This document shows positions 6,997 to 12,434 of a stretch of DNA of 12,434 nt, piece after piece. This stretch comes from Acidobacteriota bacterium (GTDB lineage Bacteria > Acidobacteriota > Terriglobia > Acidiferrales > UBA7541), in contig QHYF01000221.1 of the NCBI GenBank assembly GCA_003224075.1, positions 1 to 12,434 of the forward strand. Reading direction: 5' to 3'. The notes under the pieces were generated by a model. That model was not told the origin of the DNA and made no database searches. It worked only from the letters and a program-made list of their open reading frames with translations. Each line of letters starts with the position of its first letter. Position 1 is the first letter of the stretch. The position numbers and the translations under genes were made by a program.

Positions 6997-7193
6997 GGGA
7001 AGCTCCTTGTGAGGCTGCTGCCATGATTCTAGCAGCAAGTGCCCCCTCGCTCCCGGTCGTGGCAGGCCGGTGACTCGTGGCTGGTGAGCGGTGACTGGAG
7101 GAAAACACACCTCTTGGCCTAGTCGCGACCGAGACAGTGAAGAGAGATAAGGAGTCCGATCCTTCAAGAGCCCCCCCACCCCCGTGTTTTTTG

Positions 7194-7282
7194 TAAGTGT
7201 TGCAGCTAAAGGACTTAGACCTGCCGTAAGCCTTTTGTTTGCAACACTTGCGGGGAAATCCATAAGTGTTGCAGCTAAAGGA
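7194..7282. repeat. Duplicated sequence with inverted copy, forming a long imperfect hairpin
   Basis: A 20-bp word beginning TAAGTGTTGCAGC is present at 7194-7213 and again, identical, at 7263-7282; both are followed by one variable base and TTAG. Between them GCAACACTT (7241-7249) is an exact inverted copy of AAGTGTTGC (7195-7203 and 7264-7272). The left copy folds with the middle: AAGTGTTGC, then AAAGG (7208-7212) and CTTA (7214-7217) pair with TAAG (7227-7230), CCTTT (7231-7235) and GCAACACTT around a 9-nt loop. The middle could instead pair with the right copy around a 14-nt loop, so two mutually exclusive folds exist. It lies within the predicted fumC leader. It could be a dispersed repeat element or a regulatory structure. 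Confidence 0.7.
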
Positions 7283-7414
7283 GTTAGGAGCGCGAGCTGT
7301 GGGCGAGAAGATAACTGAGGCGGGCGGGAAGATCTTAAGAGGGTTAGAGGGAGCGCGTGGCGGGCGGGCATGGTTCGCAGGGCACTGAGGAATCGTGCCG
7401 AATACAACAAAGCT

Positions 7415-7442
7415 ATTATAGCATGTCGGTACTGTTTGTCAA
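7415..7442 (-). promoter_or_regulatory. Sigma-70-type promoter for the fumC block
   Basis: On the minus strand TTGACA (7437-7442) and TATAAT (7415-7420) both match the consensus exactly, with a 16-nt spacer. Transcription would start near 7408 and run leftward toward fumC. This is the best promoter in the window. No other minus-strand gene start lies closer, so fumC at 6996 is the likely first gene, with a leader of about 410 nt. Confidence 0.65.
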
Positions 7443-7512
7443 GTAATTACTCATAAGTGGTTTGTTTACTGGAGGATGTGGCAAAGCCTGCTCAAGCTGG
7501 CAGCGGCAAAAT

Positions 7513-7567
7513 GGCAGGGCGCGCATCCCCGCCCTGCCCAGGGATATAGGACGCGGCAGCCTGCCGC
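7513..7567 (-). terminator. Candidate terminator hairpins after the two-gene propeller unit
   Basis: Two hairpins follow the displaced reading-frame stop at 7568 on the minus strand. The first is GCGGCAG/CTGCCGC (7553-7567) and touches the stop. The second is a perfect 9-bp stem, GGCAGGGCG (7513-7521) with CGCCCTGCC (7530-7538) around an 8-nt loop. The second is followed on the minus strand by ATTTTGCC, a short T tract. That makes it a plausible but weak intrinsic terminator, or possibly a dispersed GC-rich repeat. Confidence 0.45.
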
Positions 7568-7699
7568 TTATTTCTTGAGGAGGGAGCGCACGCGGGGGGC
7601 GTCTGACAGGGGAAGCGAATCGCCATGTCCCAGGCAAGTGTATACGCTCACCTGGCGGCCTCCCACCTTCTCGGTGGGTACGCCGGACGTCTGATCTAG
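7568..7699 (-). pseudogene. Displaced C-terminal tail of the preceding exported protein
   Basis: In the next frame the minus strand reads LDQTSGVPTEKVGGRQVSVY and ends with DAPRVRSLLKK followed by TAA at 7568-7570. This frame begins exactly where the upstream protein stops (GI then TAG). It has ordinary codon use and a charged amphipathic end (R-V-R-S-L-L-K-K) of the kind that commonly closes such proteins. I infer a 2-nt loss (or 1-nt gain, modulo 3) at about 7696-7702. If it is corrected, the protein would be about 270 residues. No start signal supports translating this tail on its own. Confidence 0.5.
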
Positions 7700-8376
7700 A
7701 TGCCCTGCTGATTCTTCTCGAACTTGGGTGAGTGTACCCAGGCCACATCGTTGCGTCCTGGAAACCGGACGACGACCTTGTTCCCTTTGACTTGCGCGCC
7801 CTTGAGGACGGACTGGACCTGGACGACGGCTTCGTGCCAGTCCGGATCGTGTTCGGAGACCCGACGAGGAGTGGCCGACTTGGGCACAGTCCACCGATGA
7901 ACGTCTGTGACGCGCCCGATGACGACGAAGTCCGCCGAGTTCAGCCGGTCTCGCAGCTCTTGATCGCTGATTTGCTCTTGAGTGTAGCCGAGCGCAGTTT
8001 CGCCCGTACCGGCTCCCGCGGCAGACGCGCCGCCCGCGTTGAACTCATGGCCCAGTTCTTTGACGGCCACACCGGAACCAAAGATCCAGCCTTCCGTATA
8101 GAACGTTGCTTGCGTGCCTTGCTGGAAGGCGGACGGGTCTTTCAACTCGACGGTGACGTTGTCGCCCTTCTTCAGCGAAACGGCCGGGGGCTTTTTCAAC
8201 ACGGAGTCCACGCGAACGACTATCGTTTGCGTCGATTGCGGGACGCCGGCAAACGAAACTGCGCCGAGCTGGCTAACAGCAGCCTGGCTGTTTTGCCCTT
8301 GCGGCAACCCGGCGACCGCGGGCGCAAGCAAGGCAGTCCAAAGGATGCCGGCAAAGAAGCTTGACGAAAAATTCAT
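7696..8376 (-). CDS. Exported protein of unknown function, probably frameshifted near its 3' end
   Basis: I do not recognise a named family. The start is the ATG at 8376, because AAGGAGG sits 5 nt upstream; an in-frame ATG at 8400 precedes this ribosome site and is unlikely. The product begins with a signal peptide (SSFFAGILWTALLAPAVAG, cleavage near residue 22). The mature part has two related-looking beta segments: TIVVRVDSVLKKPPAVSLKKGDNVTVEL and VVIGRVTDVHR...EAVVQVQSVLKGAQVKGNKVVV. Each is a strand followed by VxSVLKxP/G and a K-x-G-(D/N)-x-V, which suggests duplicated beta-barrel (OB-like) domains. An Ala/Gly linker (GGASAAGAGTG) lies between them. The frame ends at TAG 7696-7698, immediately after SPKFEKNQQGI, where related proteins would be expected to continue. 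It follows the propeller gene by 38 nt and is probably co-transcribed with it. Confidence 0.7.
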   Translation of the reverse strand: MNFSSSFFAGILWTALLAPAVAGLPQGQNSQAAVSQLGAVSFAGVPQSTQTIVVRVDSVLKKPPAVSLKKGDNVTVELKDPSAFQQGTQATFYTEGWIFGSGVAVKELGHEFNAGGASAAGAGTGETALGYTQEQISDQELRDRLNSADFVVIGRVTDVHRWTVPKSATPRRVSEHDPDWHEAVVQVQSVLKGAQVKGNKVVVRFPGRNDVAWVHSPKFEKNQQGI

Positions 8377-8414
8377 GTGCGCCTCCTTCTTCCGCGTCAT
8401 GGCGGAAACGCGCT

Positions 8415-9938
8415 TCAGGGAATCACCGGAACGCTAAAATAGAATGGATCGATGGAAATAGGCACCGGGTTGCCTGAGCCATCCGTGAGGGTCTTTGTGT
8501 TGAAATCGGCCGCCCGCTGGTAGGTTACGCCCTGGGGGAAATCGGCGAGGTCGGGTGAGTTGTTAGCGCAAAAAACGCCGCGGAACTCATTCCCAACAGA
8601 AAGCAAATAATCGTAGTCCCCCAGATAAGGCAAGAACTGCTGCACGGGAGCATTCGCCGGGACATTCGCGAGAATGACGTCCTGAACAGTTGCGAAGGCA
8701 TCGTGCGATTGCACAATATGTGTAACCCAACGGCCGCCAGAAAGTTGCTGGTAGAGAAGACCAACGGCGCCATTGTTGGCCACCGCCAGAGCGATGTTGG
8801 TGGCGTTGCTGATGGTCGTATGGGGCAGGTCCGCCTTCGACCAAGTCAGACCGCGGTCGGTCGAGCGGCGCACATGGAGGGTGTAAATGTCGCCTTTGCG
8901 CCCGCGATCCGCCCAGCCCACATAGACCGTGGAACTGTTATTGGGATCGACAGCGATGGAAAGCGTGGAACCGATGCGTTCCTGACCCAGTGTGGGCGCA
9001 TTGGACCAAGGGATGGAGACGCGCTTGACGACGAGGCGGCCCGGAAGTTTATCGGACGGGTCTCTGAGCGCCTGGAAAGGATTGGGGCCAGTGCCTCCGG
9101 CATCGTCGCGAACGACCACGACGTCGCTGGTGGCGGTTTTGCCGTTAAATTTACGCCAGCCGAAAAAGGCCGCGTAGACGGTATTGTCGGCGGCCACGGC
9201 CGGGCGAACGGAAGGTCCATCCTGTCCCGCGGTGTTGCGCGCCTCGATGGAAAAGGATTTGTAGGTGGCGCCGCCATCCACGGAGACGTCCACGGTTGCG
9301 GTGCGGCCATTGGGCTGATTGAAATCGTTGATACCAACATAGATGTGGTCGGCATTGGAAATGCCGAGTGCGCGGACGAAGGGCTGGTCCACATTGCTGC
9401 GCGTGGACTGCACGTTCATAACGGCGCTGGAAGACACGTCGTTTGATTCCGACTCGTCGAGGGTGATGGATGCGGCGCAAGCCAGTGTGCCGGCGTGGAG
9501 GTCGCCGCGCGGATGGTTCTCGCCAGTGGGCATGGCATGCGTGATGTCGCAAGTCATCCGCGGAACGGGAGTAATGGCATTCAGGACCCAACTGTTGCCC
9601 CCGTCCTGAGAAACATAGACGGGGGCATTGCCAGTGCTCGAAACGGGATTGGGAGTGAATGCCGAGGCGACCATGACTTGCGGGTTAGCGGTCTGGATAG
9701 CGAGGAAAGGTTCGCTGTCTTGATTGGCTTCGCCGCTGAGGCTTGCGGGGATGAGGTCCACAAGCTTGACCTGGGTTTGTGAGGCATAAACAGGACCTAA
9801 AGTGCCGGCGGATGGGAGGCCATCGCCGCCGACGCCAGTTTTGGGCGGAGACTGCTTCTCAAAGAGTACGGTTGCGGCAATCAGAGCGAGCAGAGTAAAC
9901 GCCAGCAAACGCATCCAAAATGCGGCGAGAGCTTTCAT
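8415..9938 (-). CDS. Membrane-anchored sialidase-superfamily beta-propeller (Asp-box/BNR repeats)
   Basis: The protein (507 residues) is anchored by a single N-terminal hydrophobic helix (residues 5-25, LLAFTLLALIAATVLF core), followed by a Pro/Gly-rich linker. The rest is an extracytoplasmic beta-propeller. Asp-box motifs (S-x-D-x-G-x-T/S-W/Y) occur at SQDGGNSW (110-117), SVDGGATY (219-226) and STDRGLTW (359-366), with a degenerate SHDAFAT further on. Repeating blade signatures ADHIYVGIND, DNTVYAAFFG and SSTVYVGWAD are visible. C130 and C154 may be disulfide bonded. Asp boxes mark the sialidase fold but not sialidase activity; I see no clear arginine triad, so a binding or sensing role is as likely as hydrolysis. 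The start ATG at 9938 has GGGGAG about 10 nt upstream. The frame is open to a GTG at 10064 but that extension lacks protein character. It leads a two-gene unit with the exported protein downstream. Confidence 0.85.
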   Translation of the reverse strand: MKALAAFWMRLLAFTLLALIAATVLFEKQSPPKTGVGGDGLPSAGTLGPVYASQTQVKLVDLIPASLSGEANQDSEPFLAIQTANPQVMVASAFTPNPVSSTGNAPVYVSQDGGNSWVLNAITPVPRMTCDITHAMPTGENHPRGDLHAGTLACAASITLDESESNDVSSSAVMNVQSTRSNVDQPFVRALGISNADHIYVGINDFNQPNGRTATVDVSVDGGATYKSFSIEARNTAGQDGPSVRPAVAADNTVYAAFFGWRKFNGKTATSDVVVVRDDAGGTGPNPFQALRDPSDKLPGRLVVKRVSIPWSNAPTLGQERIGSTLSIAVDPNNSSTVYVGWADRGRKGDIYTLHVRRSTDRGLTWSKADLPHTTISNATNIALAVANNGAVGLLYQQLSGGRWVTHIVQSHDAFATVQDVILANVPANAPVQQFLPYLGDYDYLLSVGNEFRGVFCANNSPDLADFPQGVTYQRAADFNTKTLTDGSGNPVPISIDPFYFSVPVIP

Positions 9939-10055
9939 GGCAATGGTCTCCCCAGTCAGGCGGCAATGTATTCCAAGCAGGGCAGGCCAGCAGGCGGACC
10001 GGGTTCCGCGTGGCACGCATATTTCGCTAGAAAAAAAACAGTTAGCCGGGAGACC

Positions 10056-10084
10056 AACATACACCCGAGCAATCGCGCAGGCAA
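10056..10084 (-). promoter_or_regulatory. Possible promoter for the beta-propeller gene
   Basis: On the minus strand TTGCCT (10079-10084), a 17-nt spacer and TATGTT (10056-10061) each match the sigma-70 consensus at 4 of 6 positions. This would place the transcript start near 10050, about 110 nt before the ATG at 9938. Support is modest and rests on spacing and position in a divergent intergenic region. Confidence 0.3.
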
Positions 10085-10138
10085 TGGCCTACTAGTATCG
10101 CCTGAGGCGCAAGAGGGAGTAGGAAACTAGGCGTTGTG

Positions 10139-10144
10139 TATAAT
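10139..10144 (+). promoter_or_regulatory. Possible -10 element for the radical SAM gene
   Basis: A perfect TATAAT lies 27 bp before the ATG at 10171. No good -35 hexamer is found at the expected distance (the region near 10116-10121 reads GGAGTA). If used, the leader would be only about 20 nt, enough to hold the weak ribosome site GGGGAAAG (10153-10160). Confidence 0.4.
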
Positions 10145-10170
10145 AAAGGCCTGGGGAAAGCCAAAGATTC

Positions 10171-11256
10171 ATGAGACAGGGATTCGGGAAATCGAGGGCC
10201 TCGCTGAAGGTGTGGTTCTGGCGCGCGCAGCGCTTCTTCCACACACGCGCGCGGGAATTGCGCGCGATTGCGAAGGCGCTGATTTCGACGAAGCATCCTT
10301 TCCTGGTGCACATCATCCCCACGCGGCGATGCAACCTGGCGTGCACGTATTGCAACGAATTCGACGATTTTTCGCAGCCAGTGGCCGCGGAGGAGATGAA
10401 GAAACGCCTGGATATCCTGGCGGACATGGGGACTTCCATCATCACCATCAGCGGGGGCGAACCACTGCTGCACCCGGAGCTGGACGAGATTATCGGGCAC
10501 ATCCGGCGGCGCGGCATGATCGCGGGAATGATCACGAACGGATTTCTGCTGACGAAAGAGCGCATCGAGCAACTGAACCGCGCGGGGCTGGAGCACCTGC
10601 AAATCAGCATCGACAATACGATGCCGGATGAGGTTTCCAAGAAAAGCCTGAAGACGCTGGATCAGAAACTCGAGCTGCTGGGGAAGTACGCGTATTTCCA
10701 GGTGAACATCAATTCCGTGCTGGGAAGCGGCGTGAAGGATCCGGAGGACGCGCTGCGCATCGCGCACCGCGCGGTGGAACTGGGGTTGACGAGCACGGTC
10801 GGGATCATTCACGACCACGACGGGCAGTTGAAACCGCTGGGGCCGCGAGAGATCGAGATCTTCGAAGAGGTCATGACGCTGAGCAAGCGGTCGTTCTCGC
10901 GGTTCAACCAATTTCAACATAACGTGGCGCGCGGGAGGGAGAATCACTGGCGCTGCCGGTCGGGCTCGCGGTATCTGTACGTTTGCGAGGACGGCTTGGT
11001 GCACTGGTGCTCACAGCAGAGGGGTTATCCGGGGATTCCGCTGGAGCAGTACACGCCGGAGATGCGGCAGCGCGAGTTTTTTACGACTAAATTTTGCGCG
11101 CCAATGTGCACGGTTTCGTGCGTGCAGCAAGTCGGCATTCTTGACAATTGGCGCGCGCCGCAGCACCTGAAGCCCATGCCGATGACGCCGCCGATGCCAC
11201 AATCCGGGCCGCAACCGGAGCTGGTGAAGATCGCGTCCGGGCGGGGGGACTCCTGA
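10171..11256 (+). CDS. Radical SAM protein with SPASM-like C-terminal cysteine cluster
   Basis: Radical SAM enzymes cleave S-adenosylmethionine at a [4Fe-4S] cluster to start radical chemistry. Residues 54-61 hold the cluster motif CNLACTYC (C54, C58, C61). The SAM-binding GGEP is at 95-98 in ITISGGEPLLHPEL, and ITNGFLL (121-127) and LQISID (143-148) mark later barrel strands. The C-terminal 100 residues contain C262, C272, C280 and a CxxxCxxxC group (C309, C313, C317), resembling SPASM/twitch domains that hold auxiliary clusters, but with spacing that is not the classic pattern. Length is 361 residues, with a Pro/Met-rich tail (KPMPMTPPMPQSG). SPASM enzymes often modify peptides, yet no precursor peptide gene is apparent nearby, so the substrate is unknown. 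The basic, aromatic N-terminus (residues 10-35) might associate with membrane but is not a signal peptide. An ABC export system follows after 107 bp. Family assignment is sure; function is not. Confidence 0.9.
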   Translation: MRQGFGKSRASLKVWFWRAQRFFHTRARELRAIAKALISTKHPFLVHIIPTRRCNLACTYCNEFDDFSQPVAAEEMKKRLDILADMGTSIITISGGEPLLHPELDEIIGHIRRRGMIAGMITNGFLLTKERIEQLNRAGLEHLQISIDNTMPDEVSKKSLKTLDQKLELLGKYAYFQVNINSVLGSGVKDPEDALRIAHRAVELGLTSTVGIIHDHDGQLKPLGPREIEIFEEVMTLSKRSFSRFNQFQHNVARGRENHWRCRSGSRYLYVCEDGLVHWCSQQRGYPGIPLEQYTPEMRQREFFTTKFCAPMCTVSCVQQVGILDNWRAPQHLKPMPMTPPMPQSGPQPELVKIASGRGDS

Positions 11257-11363
11257 TTTTGAATCGTATGGCCTGAGCGGTTTTCTTCCGTCTATTTTTA
11301 CTCCGTGCACAACACGACGGCTATGCGATTGACGGTCCTGCTTTGCTCGCCAAGAATAAACGT

Positions 11364-12317
11364 ATGCCCGATTTAGCAATCGAAATTGAGAATCTGACGA
11401 AAGAATATCCCTTCGGGTTTCTGCACCTGAAGAAAAAGACATCGCTTGAAGGGCTCAACATGCAGGTGGAGACGGGAGAAGTGTTCGGTTTTATTGGACC
11501 GAACGGCGCCGGTAAGTCCACGACAATCAAGCTGCTAATGGGGCTGATTTTTCCGACCGCAGGAAGCGCGCGAATCCTGGGCAAACCGATCAGCGATGTG
11601 GAAATGCACCGGGACGTCGGTTACCTGCCGGAGCAGCCGTATTTTTACGACTACCTGACCGCGGCGGAATTGCTCGACTATTTCGCCCGATTTCACGACT
11701 TGACTGCGGCGGACCGGAAGGAGCGCGTGCAGCGGATGTTGAAGAAGGTGGGGCTGGAAACCGCGCGGAAGATTCAGCTTCGTAAGTACTCGAAGGGGAT
11801 GCTGCAGCGGGTCGGGCTGGCGCAAGCGATTCTGCACGATCCGAAGGTGGTGATTCTGGATGAGCCGATGTCCGGACTAGACCCGCTGGGCCGGCGCGAG
11901 GTGCGCGACATCATTCTGGAATTGAAGCGCGAAGGCAAGACGGTGATGTTTTCCACGCACATCCTTTCCGACGCGGAAATGTTGTGCGACCGGGTAGGCG
12001 TGATTGTCGGCGGAAAGCTCCGCGGCGCGGGCGCGCCCGGACAGATTGTGGACATGAAGACGCAGGGGATGGAGATTCTATTTGAGCTGCCGGGAGCGAA
12101 CAGTGCGCCGCTGCTGTCGAAGGCGACGCGCACGGGCGACCGGTACCGGCTGCAGATGGCTGAGGAAGAGCTTTATGGCGCGATCGAGCAACTGCGAGGA
12201 GCTGGGGCGCGAATCCTTTCGGTGTCGCAGGTGAAGGCGACGCTGGAAGAATTTTTTATGAACCTGGTGGAAGCGGACCGCGCGCAGGCCGCAGCCGTTG
12301 AGGTGAGCGAGAAATGA
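11364..12317 (+). CDS. ABC transporter ATP-binding protein (ABC-2 / drug-export type)
   Basis: This is the cytosolic ATPase of an ABC exporter (CcmA-like group). From the ATG at 11364 (317 residues) the motifs are: Walker A GPNGAGKS (45-52), Q-loop LPEQPYFYDYL (Q91), a signature variant YSKGMLQRVGLAQA (142-155), Walker B VVILDE (162-167), D-loop SGLDP and the switch histidine in FSTH (H199). The C-terminal 100 residues form the usual extra domain of this group, with ATLEEFFMNLV near the end. An in-frame TTG at 11343 would add seven residues; the ATG fits the normal N-terminus (MPDLAIEIENLTKEY). Neither start has a strong ribosome site. The stop overlaps the next ATG by 4 nt (ATGA), so ATPase and permease are coupled. 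The transported substrate cannot be read from the sequence. Confidence 0.93.
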   Translation: MPDLAIEIENLTKEYPFGFLHLKKKTSLEGLNMQVETGEVFGFIGPNGAGKSTTIKLLMGLIFPTAGSARILGKPISDVEMHRDVGYLPEQPYFYDYLTAAELLDYFARFHDLTAADRKERVQRMLKKVGLETARKIQLRKYSKGMLQRVGLAQAILHDPKVVILDEPMSGLDPLGRREVRDIILELKREGKTVMFSTHILSDAEMLCDRVGVIVGGKLRGAGAPGQIVDMKTQGMEILFELPGANSAPLLSKATRTGDRYRLQMAEEELYGAIEQLRGAGARILSVSQVKATLEEFFMNLVEADRAQAAAVEVSEK

Positions 12318-12434
12318 GGCGCGCCGGTGTGGTGGCGTTGAATACGTTTCGGGAAGCGGTGCGAGACCGCGTGCTCTATAACCTGGTGTTCTTCGCGCTG
12401 CTCATGATGGTGGCGGCCATTGCCGTGGGGCAGA
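12314..12434 (+). CDS. ABC-2-type permease, N-terminal fragment (runs off window)
   Basis: Only the first 40 codons are present. They read MRRAGVVALNTFREAVRDRV then a hydrophobic stretch LYNLVFFALLMMVAAIAVGQ. This short basic amphipathic start (a T-F-R-E-A-V-R-D-R-V motif) followed by a first transmembrane helix is typical of ABC-2-type/NosY-like permeases encoded directly after such ATPases. The gene starts inside the ATPase stop codon. The open frame continues past the window end. Confidence 0.8.
   Translation, partial: MRRAGVVALNTFREAVRDRVLYNLVFFALLMMVAAIAVGQ

Larger units (their letters stand above)
6997..7567. other. Gene-free interval: fumC leader, repeats, promoter, terminator hairpins
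   Basis: No convincing gene lies in these 571 bases. Going up in coordinate they hold a small inverted repeat just before fumC (GCTGCT 7014-7019 with AGCAGC 7031-7036), a run of C residues at about 7171-7183, repeated hairpin sequence at 7194-7282, a strong minus-strand promoter at 7415-7442, and hairpins at 7513-7567 that end the upstream two-gene unit. The minus-strand frame that runs from 7410 into fumC has Arg/Pro/Leu/Ser-rich translation and no start signal, so I treat it as untranslated leader. Confidence 0.7.

Noticed and set aside
6406..7026. 206-codon plus-strand frame opposite fumC
   Set aside because: Antisense shadow of the fumarase gene; Gly/Val/Asp-rich translation without motif or start signal.
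7000..7410. In-frame upstream extension of fumC to a TTG at 7410 (about 138 extra codons)
   Set aside because: It is compositionally unlike protein, overlaps repeats and the predicted transcript start, and the ATG at 6996 has a good AAGGAG site and matches normal fumarase N-termini.
9939..10064. N-terminal extension of the beta-propeller to GTG 10064
   Set aside because: The extra 42 residues would precede the membrane anchor, include the poly-T tract and a possible promoter, and lack a ribosome site. ATG 9938 has GGGGAG upstream.
10042..11004. 320-codon minus-strand frame opposite the radical SAM gene
   Set aside because: It is the antisense shadow of a clear radical SAM gene, and its translation (Arg, Gln, His, Leu rich) has no motif.
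11329..11357. TTGACG as a -35 box for the ABC transporter genes
   Set aside because: The matching -10 position reads AAGAAT and would place transcription at the ATG itself; too weak to annotate.
11323..11376. Tiny 17-codon frame with two cysteines between the radical SAM and ABC genes, considered as a peptide precursor
   Set aside because: It has no ribosome site, overlaps the ATPase start in another frame and contains no leader or core pattern.

Overview
The window looks like a high-GC chromosomal segment from a soil-type bacterium, most likely an Acidobacteriota genome or metagenome-assembled genome. That placement is an inference. It rests on the overall protein flavour, on two interspersed repeats whose translations (HSERSEES-like and LCVLC-like) I recall as common in genomes of this kind, and on an acidobacterial-looking radical SAM/ABC pair. 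No rRNA, tRNA, CRISPR array, transposase or phage gene was seen.

Left (1-2128, + strand): a coenzyme F420 segment. The 3' part of cofH (Fo synthase subunit 2, or the C-terminal half of a fused FbiC) is followed 9 bp later by cofC (the guanylyltransferase that activates the phospho-acid side chain). After 96 bp comes a small PPOX-fold, probably F420-dependent oxidoreductase. The cell therefore probably makes and uses F420. The PPOX protein appears to lack about 10 residues next to its cofactor-binding motif.

Middle (2167-7442, - strand): a tightly packed five-gene block, read from right to left. It contains class II fumarase (fumC, broken by a frameshift at about 6256-6259), an exported protein of unknown function, an exported acetamidase/formamidase, a metallo-beta-lactamase-fold hydrolase and a second small exported protein of unknown function. 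Junctions are +12 nt, a short overlap, a 4-nt ATGA overlap and +24 nt, so co-transcription is likely. A near-perfect sigma-70 promoter (TTGACA, 16 nt, TATAAT) lies at 7415-7442 and would give fumC an unusually long leader of about 410 nt carrying repeated hairpin sequences. Two repeats, a broken palindrome at 3824-3911 and ACACAGAG-type units at 3717-3758, sit inside the 5' end of the hydrolase gene and may encode part of its N-terminus.

Right-middle (7513-9938, - strand): a two-gene unit. A membrane-anchored sialidase-fold (Asp-box) beta-propeller is followed by an exported protein of unknown function that appears to lose its natural C-terminus to a frameshift at about 7698. Hairpins follow it.

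Right (10171-12434, + strand): transcribed divergently from the propeller gene. A radical SAM protein with a cysteine-rich, SPASM-like C-terminus is followed by an ABC transporter ATPase and the first 40 codons of its ABC-2-type permease (4-nt overlap). The ATPase and permease form an export system. A link to the radical SAM protein is suggested only by position.

Three of the genes carry small indel-type lesions (fumC, the 7.7-kb gene and the PPOX gene). Either this assembly has residual indel errors or the region is decaying. Raw reads would decide.
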